From positions 1 through 38,286 of the forward strand of contig JAABSU010000004.1 of the NCBI GenBank assembly GCA_011390265.1: a stretch of DNA of 38,286 nucleotides, given 5' to 3'. The DNA is from Spirulina sp. (GTDB taxonomy: Bacteria > Cyanobacteriota > Cyanobacteriia > Cyanobacteriales > Spirulinaceae). Shown in pieces: positions 16,361 to 25,150 of this stretch. Position 1 is the first letter of the stretch. Every line of letters begins with the position of its first letter. A program made the translations under genes and the position numbers. Below the pieces are notes generated by a model. It was not told where the DNA came from, did not search any database, and saw nothing but the letters and a program-made list of their open reading frames with translations.

Positions 16361-18931
16361 ATGGATACTTGGGAATTTTTACTGCAAAAACAGGGAACGC
16401 GCAATTGGCTGCGGCTTAAATCGGAGAGGCTGGCCATTGCCCCTGATGTCTATCGTATTGCTGCCCAAAACTGCGCACCAGATATCGAGGTTAACCTCCA
16501 GATCATTCATCAAACCGTAGATGCTGGCGGGCAACCGAAACGGCGATCGCAACAACGCACCTGCAACACCAACCCCAAGGGGTTAATGGTGGTGATCCCC
16601 TTCACCGAACTCACCCCCGGCCTGTGGGAACTCCAGATCACCACCCAGTCCGGCGCACCGATGATGCAAACCCTGCGGCTTCAGGTGGAAACCCCGCCAG
16701 AGCCGCCGCGCCCCAAAACCCCCCCCATTGCCTCCCCCGAAACCTTTGCCGCCGCCTTTGCTCCCCCTAGCTCCCCCGATCCAGATCAACCCGCCGCGCC
16801 CTCAGACTTTGATAGCGAAACCGCCCACGGGTTGCTCGAACAGTCGATCAGCAGCTTAGAGCATATTCTCGCCCAAGTCTCTGAGCCTCCCCCCTATATC
16901 GATCCCCCCCCCGTGGCGCAACCCGTAGCCGTGGCCCCCGCCTCCACGGAAACCATTTTTCCCGATGACCCTGAGGCGATCGCCCCTTCCCCGGCCCCCT
17001 CCGATCTCCACCGCATTCAACTGACCATTGCTCTCCTTGAAGATAGTTTTGTCCGGCGGCGGGATGAACCGATTCTGATTTCGGGCCATGTCAACTGTCT
17101 CAACCCTCACCAACCCAACCCCCTCGATCAGGGCTTTGATGGGGTGTTGCGCTACGAATTGCGGGACCCGCAAAGTTTTGATCTGCTCTTAAATGTTGAG
17201 CAGCCCCTCAGCGACGCGACGATCCCCTTAGTCTTCAACTATTTGCTCGATGTTCCCACGGCCTACGCCACCCGCCTGATCCTCGGGGAAGTGATCCTTG
17301 AAGTCTTTACCGAGCAGCAGGGGCGAATGCTGCCCTCTAAACTCACCAGCCAGAGTTTTTCGATCACCGCCAGCCTTGAAGAACTCCTCGATACCGTCAC
17401 TCAGGTTCCCCTACCGGAACCGGAACCGATTCCCAATATCCAACTGCCGCCCACCCAATCCGTGGATTTTGGCGATCTCTGGGCTTCTCCTGGGCAGACA
17501 GCGGAACAGGCCTCTGCCCTGCCGCCACGCCTCAACCGTTCCCCATCCCAACGCCGTAAACCCCTGGATTTGCCCAGCTTTGGCAATCCCCCCCCTCAAC
17601 AGCCACCGTTGGAGCGGGGCCGATGGGACGACAATCCACAGCACAAGCAGCCGCCCCAAACTCCGGCCCTAACCTCCCATCCTGAACCGGAGCCACCGCC
17701 ATCGATTTTTTCCCTGCTTTCTGAAGATGAGGGGCCGCCTCCGCCGTTAACGACGACGGAGGAGGATTGGTTAGGGCTAACGTTTTGGCCAGAACCCTCG
17801 GAGCCGATTCCGGCCATTGCTGCTCCGGCCCCCTCAAGCCTTGACCCCTCAGAGCCAGGAACCTTTGCTGAGGTGAACCCGCCCTTAGATGTTCTGGAGG
17901 GGGAAGAGCCTCGCCCTGGGGATTCGGAGCGAGAGGCGATGATCAATGATGGTGAAGCCTGGGAAGCCGGGCCACTGCCAGAGGCAGAACCCAACGATCC
18001 TGAAGCCAATGGCTGGTTAACAGCGGTGGATGATGCTGATCAATCGGTGGATGCCGCGTTTGCCCAACTTCCACTCCAGGATCGGTTTTGGCAGCAGATC
18101 AATGATTTTGCTCAGGAAGGGCGGAATCTGGGGCTAGATCCCGAAGCGATGGATGATGGGCAAGGGATGGATGAAGCCCAAGCCTCGGCTCAATTTAGCC
18201 CTTGGGTTGATTTGGGGGAAGGCTTGGAGGCGGAATTTACCGCTACGCCGCCCGGTGAGCTTGCCCCGGAGGCGGATCTTGAGCCGGAGGCAGAACCCAC
18301 ACCGCCGCCCCATTGGGGTGCGGTGGAGCAGGCCTTAAGTGCGATCGCCGATGGCACATCCATGGCTGGCAATACGACTACTTGGGATCGGGGAGATTGG
18401 CCGATTCAGGAGTTTGTGGTGGATGAGGAGGAAGAGGAACTCCCGCCGCCATCCCCGAAAGGTATGATGCAACGCCAAAAGGGCTATGACACCTCAGGGC
18501 TACCTTACCCGAAGGAATTATGGCAAACCGCCCAAACCCCAGGGAAAGCGCCCCCTGTTTTCCAGGAACCCACTGCGGTGGCGGCTCCCATTTTGGGGGT
18601 GCAGGGGGGGGAATTGACGGCGGGGGAAATGATTTTGGTGAAAATTAAATTGCCCCCGCAGGAGGGGACGTTTTATGTGAAGCTCTGGGTACAGGATCGT
18701 GAAACGCGGCAATTGCTCGATGGGCCGCGATCGTTTATTGAGTTCACGCCCAATGGGGCGGGGGAGTTGGAAACGATGACGCAGCTAATTGTGCCGTTGG
18801 GAACGCAATCGGTGCGGTTTGAAGCGGTGACGATTAATGTGACGACCCAACAGGAAAGCCACAAAACCCAGTGCGATCGCACTGTCATCCCCCCCAATCT
18901 TCAAGCTTTCAATGATTCAGAGCTATTTTAA
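16361..18931 (+). CDS. Large Pro/Glu-rich cyanobacterial protein of unknown function
   Basis: This 856-residue acidic protein starts at ATG 16361, preceded by an AAGGGATGAG stretch. Three beta-rich folded segments appear to be separated by disordered linkers. Segment one covers residues about 1-115. Segment two, about 205-330 (RIQLTIALLEDSF...LRYELRDP), looks Ig- or C2-like. A C-terminal domain occupies about 735-850 (ILVKIKLPPQEGTFYVKLWVQD). The linkers are very rich in Pro, Glu, Asp and Ala. No signal peptide, membrane segment or catalytic motif is evident. A scaffolding or adhesion role is only a guess. It overlaps the convergent next gene by 4 bases at the 3' ends. Confidence 0.7.
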   Translation: MDTWEFLLQKQGTRNWLRLKSERLAIAPDVYRIAAQNCAPDIEVNLQIIHQTVDAGGQPKRRSQQRTCNTNPKGLMVVIPFTELTPGLWELQITTQSGAPMMQTLRLQVETPPEPPRPKTPPIASPETFAAAFAPPSSPDPDQPAAPSDFDSETAHGLLEQSISSLEHILAQVSEPPPYIDPPPVAQPVAVAPASTETIFPDDPEAIAPSPAPSDLHRIQLTIALLEDSFVRRRDEPILISGHVNCLNPHQPNPLDQGFDGVLRYELRDPQSFDLLLNVEQPLSDATIPLVFNYLLDVPTAYATRLILGEVILEVFTEQQGRMLPSKLTSQSFSITASLEELLDTVTQVPLPEPEPIPNIQLPPTQSVDFGDLWASPGQTAEQASALPPRLNRSPSQRRKPLDLPSFGNPPPQQPPLERGRWDDNPQHKQPPQTPALTSHPEPEPPPSIFSLLSEDEGPPPPLTTTEEDWLGLTFWPEPSEPIPAIAAPAPSSLDPSEPGTFAEVNPPLDVLEGEEPRPGDSEREAMINDGEAWEAGPLPEAEPNDPEANGWLTAVDDADQSVDAAFAQLPLQDRFWQQINDFAQEGRNLGLDPEAMDDGQGMDEAQASAQFSPWVDLGEGLEAEFTATPPGELAPEADLEPEAEPTPPPHWGAVEQALSAIADGTSMAGNTTTWDRGDWPIQEFVVDEEEEELPPPSPKGMMQRQKGYDTSGLPYPKELWQTAQTPGKAPPVFQEPTAVAAPILGVQGGELTAGEMILVKIKLPPQEGTFYVKLWVQDRETRQLLDGPRSFIEFTPNGAGELETMTQLIVPLGTQSVRFEAVTINVTTQQESHKTQCDRTVIPPNLQAFNDSELF

Positions 18932-19713
18932 GCCGGGTCATCCTGAGGATCTGCGGTGTTTTCTTCACCCTCTGGGGGAAGAACTTCAACAGTCACAGCG
19001 GGTTCTGGTGTTTCAGTGCCTTGATCATCAGCGGGCGGCTCAACATCCACAGGGGAACTAACTGCCTCCACTTCCTCAGGGGTTTCGGGCATCGTTTCAG
19101 GATCTGGGGAGGGGGAGATCTCTGGAGCGGCTTCAGGGGTAATTGTGGGTAAAAGCTTTTGTACGGGTAAGCCGATATTGAGAAAATCTTGACGAATTTG
19201 CGCCACGGGGTAATCCGGTGTGGCGGTGAATTTGGCCTCACCCGTGAGCAATAACCCCGCTGTGCTGGCGCTGACCTGCACCATGCCATTGGCCAAAAAG
19301 AGGGCGATCGCCCCCAGCCCAAACCCCAAAACATGGTTGGGAATCGGCGTAACCGCTTGGGCCAACGGGGCAAAACCGTAGATCTGCCCCACTAACCACA
19401 CCATCGGCAGCGCCATGATCACCGCCAGGGGGCCGGTAAACTTACCCTTGATCCGTGTCAACCATTGCCGTTGGGCTAGGCTCAACTGGTTGGGCGGCAA
19501 CACCGCCACCCAGATCCCAAAGGGATTAAAGGGGCGCGTCCATTGCAGCCACACCCAAGGCACCACCGCCACCGTCACCAACAGGAAAATTTCCACCGTG
19601 ACGGGGAGAATCGGCCGCCCCGCCGCCACCCCCAACCATGCCACCCAAAGCCACAGGGGCAGGGCAGCAAAACTGGTCAAATGGAGCCAGAGGTAGGGGT
19701 CACGACGAAACAT
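18928..19713 (-). CDS. Low-complexity-tail membrane protein
   Basis: This 261-residue protein matches the cyanobacterial family known as low-complexity tail membrane protein. It begins MFRRDPYLWLHLTSFAALPL and has about four hydrophobic segments up to residue about 140. A short soluble region (FLNIGLPVQKLLPTI) follows, and then an acidic Pro/Glu/Val-rich tail of about 85 residues. ATG 19713 is preferred; the frame extends upstream to 19797 but includes repeat-derived sequence. It lies downstream of infB on the same strand, behind a repeat that may end the infB transcript. Function is unknown. Confidence 0.8.
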   Translation of the reverse strand: MFRRDPYLWLHLTSFAALPLWLWVAWLGVAAGRPILPVTVEIFLLVTVAVVPWVWLQWTRPFNPFGIWVAVLPPNQLSLAQRQWLTRIKGKFTGPLAVIMALPMVWLVGQIYGFAPLAQAVTPIPNHVLGFGLGAIALFLANGMVQVSASTAGLLLTGEAKFTATPDYPVAQIRQDFLNIGLPVQKLLPTITPEAAPEISPSPDPETMPETPEEVEAVSSPVDVEPPADDQGTETPEPAVTVEVLPPEGEENTADPQDDPA

Positions 19714-19769
19714 AAGTAGGAAGTGGGAAGTAGAGTTGATCTGTGGAGGGGCGCAAAATTCTCCCGAAA

Positions 19770-19828
19770 CCCCCCTTTTTCTACGCCGAAGGCGCATCCC
19801 CGCAGGGGCTTAGGGGGGCAGGGGGGAT
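19770..19828. repeat. Nested-hairpin dispersed repeat, copy 2
   Basis: CCCCCCTTTTTCTACGCCGA begins a second copy of the element at 9413. It contains the same ACGCCGAAGGCGCATCCCCG core, an AGGGGCTTAGGGGG arm and an additional GCAGGGGGGAT. It begins 10 bases beyond the infB stop codon (read on the minus strand). Its stacked hairpins could terminate or protect the infB mRNA end. Confidence 0.65.
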
Positions 19829-19837
19829 CTCCTACGG

Positions 19838-22780
19838 TTACACCAAGGTGAGGGTGCGTCGCTTCATCGTCATTTGATAGGACTCAATGCGATCGCCCTC
19901 CTGCCAATCATTGAATTTATCCGTGCCAACGCCGCATTCATAGCCAGCATTGACTTCTCGGACATCTTCCTTCATCCGTTTCAGGGAATCCAGCACGCCG
20001 TTATAGAGCACTGTATCGCCCCGGAGGACACGAATCCGACGGTTACGAATTACCTTGCCCGACAGGACATAGCAACCGGCCACCGAGCCTTTGCCCACTG
20101 GGAACACTGCCCGGACTTCCACCACACCGAGGTGTTCTTCCACCTCTTCCGGTTCGAGCAGACCCTCCATTGCCCCCTGCACATCGTCGAGGAGGTTGTA
20201 GATAATCGTGTATTCCCGAATATCCACCCCTTCGCGATCGGCGGCATTGGCGGCCCCGGAAGCGAGATCGGTATTGAAGCCGATGATCACCGCTCCTGAA
20301 GCAGCAGCCAGATCCACATCGGTTTCGCTGATCTCCCCAGGAGCCGCTAAGAGCATCCGGACTTGTACCTCGTTTTGAGGCAGTTTTTCTAAGGCAGCAA
20401 CGATCGCCTCCACAGAACCCTGCACATCTGCCTTGAGGATCAAATTGAGTTCCTTCAATTGTCCCTCTTGGGCTTGGGCAGAAATACTGCTCAACGTCAC
20501 CCGGCGCGACATCGCCTGTTGCAAACGGTTTTCCCGTCGCTCGGCAGCACGGACATCCGCCACCGCCCGCGCTTCTTTCTCCGTGGGGTAGACCCCGAAT
20601 TCATCCCCAGCGGAGGGGACATCATTCATCCCGAGGATTTCCACGGCAAAGGAAGGCGTTGCCTGTTCGACGCGATCGCCTCGATCATCCACCATCGCCC
20701 GGATTTTACCCAGGGAAGCCCCCGCCACAATACAATCCCCAACGCGGAGCGTACCGTTTTGGATCAACAGCGTTGCCACCGGCCCACGGGATTTATCGAG
20801 GTGAGCTTCAATCACCGTCCCTTTTGCCGAGCGGTTCGGGTTGGCGGAAAGTTCTTCCATTTCCGACACCAGCAGGATCATCTCCAGCAACGTATCGAGG
20901 TTTTCCCCCTTAATCGCGCTAACGGGAACCATGATCGTTTCACCGCCCCATTCTTCGGGGACAAGACCCTGCTCCGTGAGTTCCTGCTTGATGCGATCGG
21001 GTTCAGCTTCCGCTTTATCCACCTTGTTAATCGCCACGATCAACGGCACACCCGCCGCCTTCGCGTGACTGATGGCCTCACGGGTTTGGGGCTGTACCCC
21101 ATCATCGGCAGCCACCACCAAAATGGCGATATCTGTCACCTTCGTACCCCGCGCCCGCATCGCCGTAAAGGCTTCGTGACCCGGCGTATCGAGGAACACC
21201 ACCTGTTGAACCTTGCCGGCATGCTCCACATCCACATGGTACGCACCAATATGCTGGGTAATGCCACCGGCCTCCCCTTGAGCCACCTTGGTTTTCCGAA
21301 TCGAATCCAACAGCGTTGTTTTCCCATGGTCAACGTGACCCATAATCGTCACCACTGGTGGCCGCAATTGGAGATTTTCCAAATCTCCCAGTTCGAGCAT
21401 CTCGCTCTTCGTTGCCGCCGATTCTTTTTCCGGTGTATCCACTTCAATCCCCAATTCCTGGATCACCTTCATACAGGTTTCCATATCCAAGGTTTGGGTG
21501 ATATTGATGGCGATCCCCTTGGTGAAGAGATTGCGAATAATTTCCGTCTCTGGGATTTTAACCAGCTCCGAAAGCTCCCGCATACTCATGCTGCCGGTGA
21601 GCGTGACAATCTCGGGGGTTTTCGCCACTGCCTTTTGGTCGCGAGGATTGCGACCACTGGCAGCAGCCTGCTCGCTCCGACTTTCTTTGCTGGGCCGGCT
21701 GGGCTTGCGGCCCTTGGGCATGGGAGGGCTGCTGGTGGGCTTGGGTTGGTTGGGCTTGGGTGGCCGAGCAATGGAAATGCTCACAGCCGTGGGTTCTTCT
21801 TCCACATCCTGCTGATCGATGTCGAAATCTTCATCGTCTTCAATCAGGAGGGGCTTACGCTTGCCCTTAGTCCCGGCTTTAGCCTTGACGGCCTTGGCTT
21901 TATCCGGATTATCCTCTTCCTCATCCTCCCATTCTTTGCCTTTACGGATATTGGCGGGACGCTTGGGTTTCGCCTGGGGCCGTTCCGGCGGGGCGAGCAG
22001 GGTTTTCGCGGGCGCATCATCGAGAGTGAGGTTTTCATCCTCATCGTCGAGATCCGGGCTTTCCGGTTTGGACTTGGGCTTCACCAATTGCACCACATCC
22101 GCTTTTTTGAGGCGGGGCGGTTGTGCTAACGCCGGAATGGAGGGGACATTATTGTCCCCAGTGGGTCGCCGTGATTCCCGTTTGGGTGCGCCAGACTTCA
22201 CCGGTTTAGCGGCAGGAGTCGCGGAGCCAGGGGCTTCGGGGCTAGGGGTACGGGCCACCTTGTTTTTCCTGGGCCGGGGCGGAGGAGAAAGGAGTTCAAG
22301 GGAACTTTCTTCCTCCGGCGGGGGCGGGGCAGGGGGCTTACTGGCTTTGGGAGGGGCGGCTTTGGGCGCAACCGCATCCGTTGCCGTGTTGACCGGACTG
22401 CCGGGCTTCATGGGCCGGGCAGGGGGGGCAACGAGGCGATTGTCTCCGCCGGATTCTCCGGGGGGCTTCCTGACCTCGGTAGGTTGGGATCGGGGCGCAT
22501 CGCCCTCCGAGGAGGGGCCATGGCGCACGATCCTTTGAATTTGGGGCTTACTGGGGGGGCGCTCCGGTGCTTTAGCCCGATGGACTCCCACCCGATTCGC
22601 CCCTTTCTTCCCATATTTGTTGTGAGCCTCGGCCCGGATCTGGGCCACCTCTTCTTCAGTAATGGTGCTGCTATGGCTTTTAACCGCGATGTTGAGGGTT
22701 TCACAAATCGCCAGCAAATCCCGATTTTCTAAATCGAGTTCTTTCGAGAGTTCGTAAATTCTAGTTTTTCCGTTGTTCAT
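19838..22780 (-). CDS. infB: Translation initiation factor IF-2
   Basis: This 980-residue GTPase positions initiator fMet-tRNA on the ribosome. An IF2_N domain lies at residues about 3-55. A disordered, Pro/Lys/Glu-rich linker (about 60-385) is characteristic of cyanobacterial IF-2. A second IF2_N-like domain (about 391-447) leads into the G domain, with G1 GHVDHGKT at 481-488, G3 DTPGH at 531-535 and G4 NKVD at 585-588. Domains II-IV fill the C terminus. It is the last gene of the rimP-nusA-ylxR-infB operon, 131 bases after ylxR. Confidence 0.97.
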   Translation of the reverse strand: MNNGKTRIYELSKELDLENRDLLAICETLNIAVKSHSSTITEEEVAQIRAEAHNKYGKKGANRVGVHRAKAPERPPSKPQIQRIVRHGPSSEGDAPRSQPTEVRKPPGESGGDNRLVAPPARPMKPGSPVNTATDAVAPKAAPPKASKPPAPPPPEEESSLELLSPPPRPRKNKVARTPSPEAPGSATPAAKPVKSGAPKRESRRPTGDNNVPSIPALAQPPRLKKADVVQLVKPKSKPESPDLDDEDENLTLDDAPAKTLLAPPERPQAKPKRPANIRKGKEWEDEEEDNPDKAKAVKAKAGTKGKRKPLLIEDDEDFDIDQQDVEEEPTAVSISIARPPKPNQPKPTSSPPMPKGRKPSRPSKESRSEQAAASGRNPRDQKAVAKTPEIVTLTGSMSMRELSELVKIPETEIIRNLFTKGIAINITQTLDMETCMKVIQELGIEVDTPEKESAATKSEMLELGDLENLQLRPPVVTIMGHVDHGKTTLLDSIRKTKVAQGEAGGITQHIGAYHVDVEHAGKVQQVVFLDTPGHEAFTAMRARGTKVTDIAILVVAADDGVQPQTREAISHAKAAGVPLIVAINKVDKAEAEPDRIKQELTEQGLVPEEWGGETIMVPVSAIKGENLDTLLEMILLVSEMEELSANPNRSAKGTVIEAHLDKSRGPVATLLIQNGTLRVGDCIVAGASLGKIRAMVDDRGDRVEQATPSFAVEILGMNDVPSAGDEFGVYPTEKEARAVADVRAAERRENRLQQAMSRRVTLSSISAQAQEGQLKELNLILKADVQGSVEAIVAALEKLPQNEVQVRMLLAAPGEISETDVDLAAASGAVIIGFNTDLASGAANAADREGVDIREYTIIYNLLDDVQGAMEGLLEPEEVEEHLGVVEVRAVFPVGKGSVAGCYVLSGKVIRNRRIRVLRGDTVLYNGVLDSLKRMKEDVREVNAGYECGVGTDKFNDWQEGDRIESYQMTMKRRTLTLV

Positions 22781-22911
22781 CCACTATGCCCCGTGCGTAT
22801 CGTCAGGTATGGTCAATTTTTTAGTTTGGGTTGGGTTGGGTTGAGGGTGTTAAAGTTTCTGTTCTGTCACAGCGGTTGAGGTTGAAAACAATGCTTATTT
22901 ATCTATCCTAG

Positions 22912-23199
22912 TCAGTCCTGGGGATTGTTGACCGTTGGATCGGGTGGGATGGGGGGGGTGAGCCGCTGCCAGAGGTGGTTGTAAATCACATCGGGAACTT
23001 GAGTTTTGAGCGATCGCCCCAAACGATTTTTCTTTTGGGCAATCTGCAAACAACGCACCTGAGGACAGAGGTAAGCAGATCTCCCCATACCCCGATCCAA
23101 TTGTACCGTCCCCGTGGGATGGAGACGGACAATCCGCCAAAATTCAGCTTTTGTTCCGGTTTTACGGCAGGCTAAACAGCGCCGATGATTGGGTGGCAT
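22912..23199 (-). CDS. ylxR: YlxR-family RNA-binding protein
   Basis: This 95-residue basic protein begins MPPNHRRCLACRKTGTKAEFWRIVRL, the R-x-C-x-x-C-R-K start typical of YlxR (DUF448), and has the conserved GRSAYLC segment. YlxR proteins are predicted RNA-binding proteins, and the gene usually sits between nusA and infB, exactly as here (44 bases after nusA). In some bacteria it has been linked to RNase P or transcription effects. Its role in cyanobacteria is not settled. Confidence 0.92.
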   Translation of the reverse strand: MPPNHRRCLACRKTGTKAEFWRIVRLHPTGTVQLDRGMGRSAYLCPQVRCLQIAQKKNRLGRSLKTQVPDVIYNHLWQRLTPPIPPDPTVNNPQD

Positions 23200-23243
23200 C
23201 GTTTAGCTCCTCCCGCTAATACCGAGGAATCATTGGCATCATT

Positions 23244-24470
23244 TTACTCCTCTTCCAAGGCAAGGGGGGGAGGCTCAGGGTCGGGGCTGGCTTCCGGGAC
23301 TAATGCCGGTTCAGGCTGGGGTAATGCCTGATCGGCACGGTAGCGAACGGTGTCTTTGATGTCAATTTTCCACCCCGTCAACCGGGCCGCGAGCCGCACG
23401 TTTTGCCCCTCTTTGCCAATGGCTAAACTGAGTTGATCCTCCGGCACTAACACAAGGGCTTGACGCTCTTCTGGGTCGATTAAAAACACCTCATCCACCC
23501 GCGCCGGGCTGAGGGCGTTGGCAATGTAGGTGGCAGGGTCGGGAGACCAACGGATCGCGTCGATTTTTTCCCCCCGCAGTTCGTTGACCACCGCTTGAAT
23601 CCGTGAACCCCGAGCGCCAATACAGGCCCCCACCGGATCCACATCCCGCTCTAGGGTATCAACGGAAATTTTCGTCCGCGGCCCCACATGGCGAGAGGGG
23701 GGGTTGGCTTCCCGGGCGACGGCGACAATCCGCACGATTTCCTCTTCAATTTCTGGTACTTCCGTGGCAAACAGTTCCACCACCAACCCGGCAGCAGCCC
23801 GGGATACGATCAGTTGCGGCCCCCGATGTACGCCTTCGCGGACTTTTTTCAAATAGACCTTAAACGTGGCGTTGACGCGATAGGTGTCGTTGGGGAGTTG
23901 TTCCCGTTTGGGCAGTTCCGCTTCAACTTCCGGCTTGCCGAATTCGCTATTCACCGCCATGATCACTGATTGCCGCTCAAAGCGCAGCACTTTGGCTTGA
24001 ATGACCTGATCTTCGATGTCTTTAAACTCATCTTGGATCAGTTTGCGTTGCTGATCTCGGAGTTTTTGCAACAGGACTTGCTTGGTTTGGATGGCGGCCA
24101 TGCGCCCAAACTCTTGTTTATCGGGGGTGACATCGAGGACAACGGAATCCCCCACCTGGGCTTCGGAGGTGACTTCCTGGACTTCCTGAAGGGCAATATG
24201 ATGATCGGTGTCTTCGATTTCTTCGACAATGATTTTTGTGGAGAGGACGCGGAAGCCCTCTTCATCCACATCGAGTTCTACTTCAAAGTTTTCAAAATAG
24301 TCTTCTCCAAAGACTTGTTTTTTGTCCATGATCTGGGAGCGGCGGTAGCGCTCGTAGCCTTTAAGCAGGGCTTCTCTGAGGGCTTCCCGCACCGCATCTT
24401 CAGGGAGACGGTGTTGGTTACTAATTTCGGTGATCATCTGGCGCAGGCCAGGCAGGTTAACAAGGGACAT
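23244..24470 (-). CDS. nusA: Transcription termination/antitermination factor NusA
   Basis: This 408-residue RNA-polymerase-associated factor modulates pausing, termination and antitermination. The N-terminal domain covers residues about 1-120 (SLVNLPGLRQMITEISNQHR). An S1 domain (about 130-200) and two KH domains follow, with DPVGACIGARGSRIQ in KH1 and LAIGKEGQNVRLAARL in KH2. The short acidic Pro-rich tail replaces the AR repeats of enterobacterial NusA, as usual in cyanobacteria. ATG 24470 is preferred over an in-frame TTG at 24491. It lies 21 bases after rimP, so the two are clearly co-transcribed. Confidence 0.95.
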   Translation of the reverse strand: MSLVNLPGLRQMITEISNQHRLPEDAVREALREALLKGYERYRRSQIMDKKQVFGEDYFENFEVELDVDEEGFRVLSTKIIVEEIEDTDHHIALQEVQEVTSEAQVGDSVVLDVTPDKQEFGRMAAIQTKQVLLQKLRDQQRKLIQDEFKDIEDQVIQAKVLRFERQSVIMAVNSEFGKPEVEAELPKREQLPNDTYRVNATFKVYLKKVREGVHRGPQLIVSRAAAGLVVELFATEVPEIEEEIVRIVAVAREANPPSRHVGPRTKISVDTLERDVDPVGACIGARGSRIQAVVNELRGEKIDAIRWSPDPATYIANALSPARVDEVFLIDPEERQALVLVPEDQLSLAIGKEGQNVRLAARLTGWKIDIKDTVRYRADQALPQPEPALVPEASPDPEPPPLALEEE

Positions 24471-24491
24471 AGGGAAACGTTGAAACTCCAA

Positions 24492-24962
24492 TTACATCGC
24501 TTCGGCATGGTCGTCCAATTGGACTGTGGCGATCGCCTGCCGAGGGATAGCGATCGTTTTACCTTTCTGGCTGAGGTAGACGTTTTGCTCGTCCCGACGT
24601 TGGAGACGGCCAGACCAAAGGGTTTTACCCTGATGGGGGGTGTGTGCTCTGACGACAACGGCAAAGCCTTTGAAGGAGGTAAATTCCCGGTCGGTGGTGA
24701 GTTCATTGGGAACGCCAGGGCTGGAAATTTCGAGGACATAGGCCCCCGCAATTAAGTCTGTGGCATCCAAGGCTGCTTCCAATTCCCGACTCATCTGTTC
24801 ACAGTCGCTTAAGCTCGTGTCTCCCTGAGGGTTACGGATATCAATCCGGAGGATAGGGGGGCTGTTGCTGGTTTGGAACACTGCCCCGGCCACTTCTAGG
24901 CCCAAGGCGCTGGCCACAGGGGTCGCGAGGTCTAAAAGTTCGGGGATCAGCGGGTGAGTCAT
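24492..24962 (-). CDS. rimP: Ribosome maturation factor RimP
   Basis: This 156-residue cytosolic protein is required for 30S subunit maturation. The family pattern is clear: LEVAGAVFQTSN, the conserved DCEQMSRELEAALD and YVLEISSPGVPNELTTDREF, followed by the C-terminal SH3-like half. It is the first gene of the rimP-nusA-ylxR-infB operon. Its start lies only 14 bases after the U tract of an intrinsic terminator-like hairpin (24977-25000), so transcription into the operon must pass this structure. Confidence 0.95.
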   Translation of the reverse strand: MTHPLIPELLDLATPVASALGLEVAGAVFQTSNSPPILRIDIRNPQGDTSLSDCEQMSRELEAALDATDLIAGAYVLEISSPGVPNELTTDREFTSFKGFAVVVRAHTPHQGKTLWSGRLQRRDEQNVYLSQKGKTIAIPRQAIATVQLDDHAEAM

Positions 24963-24976
24963 GGGAAATTACCAAT

Positions 24977-25000
24977 AAAAAAAGCGGGCTAGACCCACTT
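24977..25000 (-). terminator. Terminator-like hairpin in the rimP leader (candidate attenuator)
   Basis: On the minus strand AAGTGGG pairs with CCCGCTT (one U-G pair) and is followed by seven U residues (A run at 24977-24983). The structure sits between a strong promoter (25065-25094) and the rimP ATG (24962). It would therefore end the leader at about 80 bases unless it is read through. Upstream ACTTC could pair with the GAAGT of the terminator arm as an antiterminator. Confidence 0.65.
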
Positions 25001-25064
25001 CTGCAAAGACAGTTTGATCTTGACAGGGGCGAAGTCCCCAAAAATTTGGGCACTTCTCTCCTCC

Positions 25065-25094
25065 ATCATAATGGACAGGTTGTTTTTGTGGCAA
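25065..25094 (-). promoter_or_regulatory. Promoter of the rimP-nusA-ylxR-infB operon
   Basis: On the minus strand TTGCCA (-35, 25089-25094) is separated by 18 bases from TATGAT (-10, 25065-25070). The expected start at about 25058 gives a leader of roughly 95 bases before rimP. Both boxes are close to the sigma-70 consensus. Confidence 0.65.
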
Positions 25095-25150
25095 TTCGAC
25101 AGGCCCTGCTCTCAAGAGACGGGAATTTTTAAAACCCTTAACCCTAATGG

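Noticed and set aside
19874-22538. Long plus-strand open frames opposite infB (for example 20459-22129)
   Set aside because: They are antisense shadows of the GC-rich infB gene; the translated sequences have no recognisable domain, and infB is unambiguous on the other strand.
23970-24755. A 261-codon plus-strand frame opposite nusA and rimP
   Set aside because: It is antisense to two conserved genes whose motifs are clear, so it is a reading-frame by-product.
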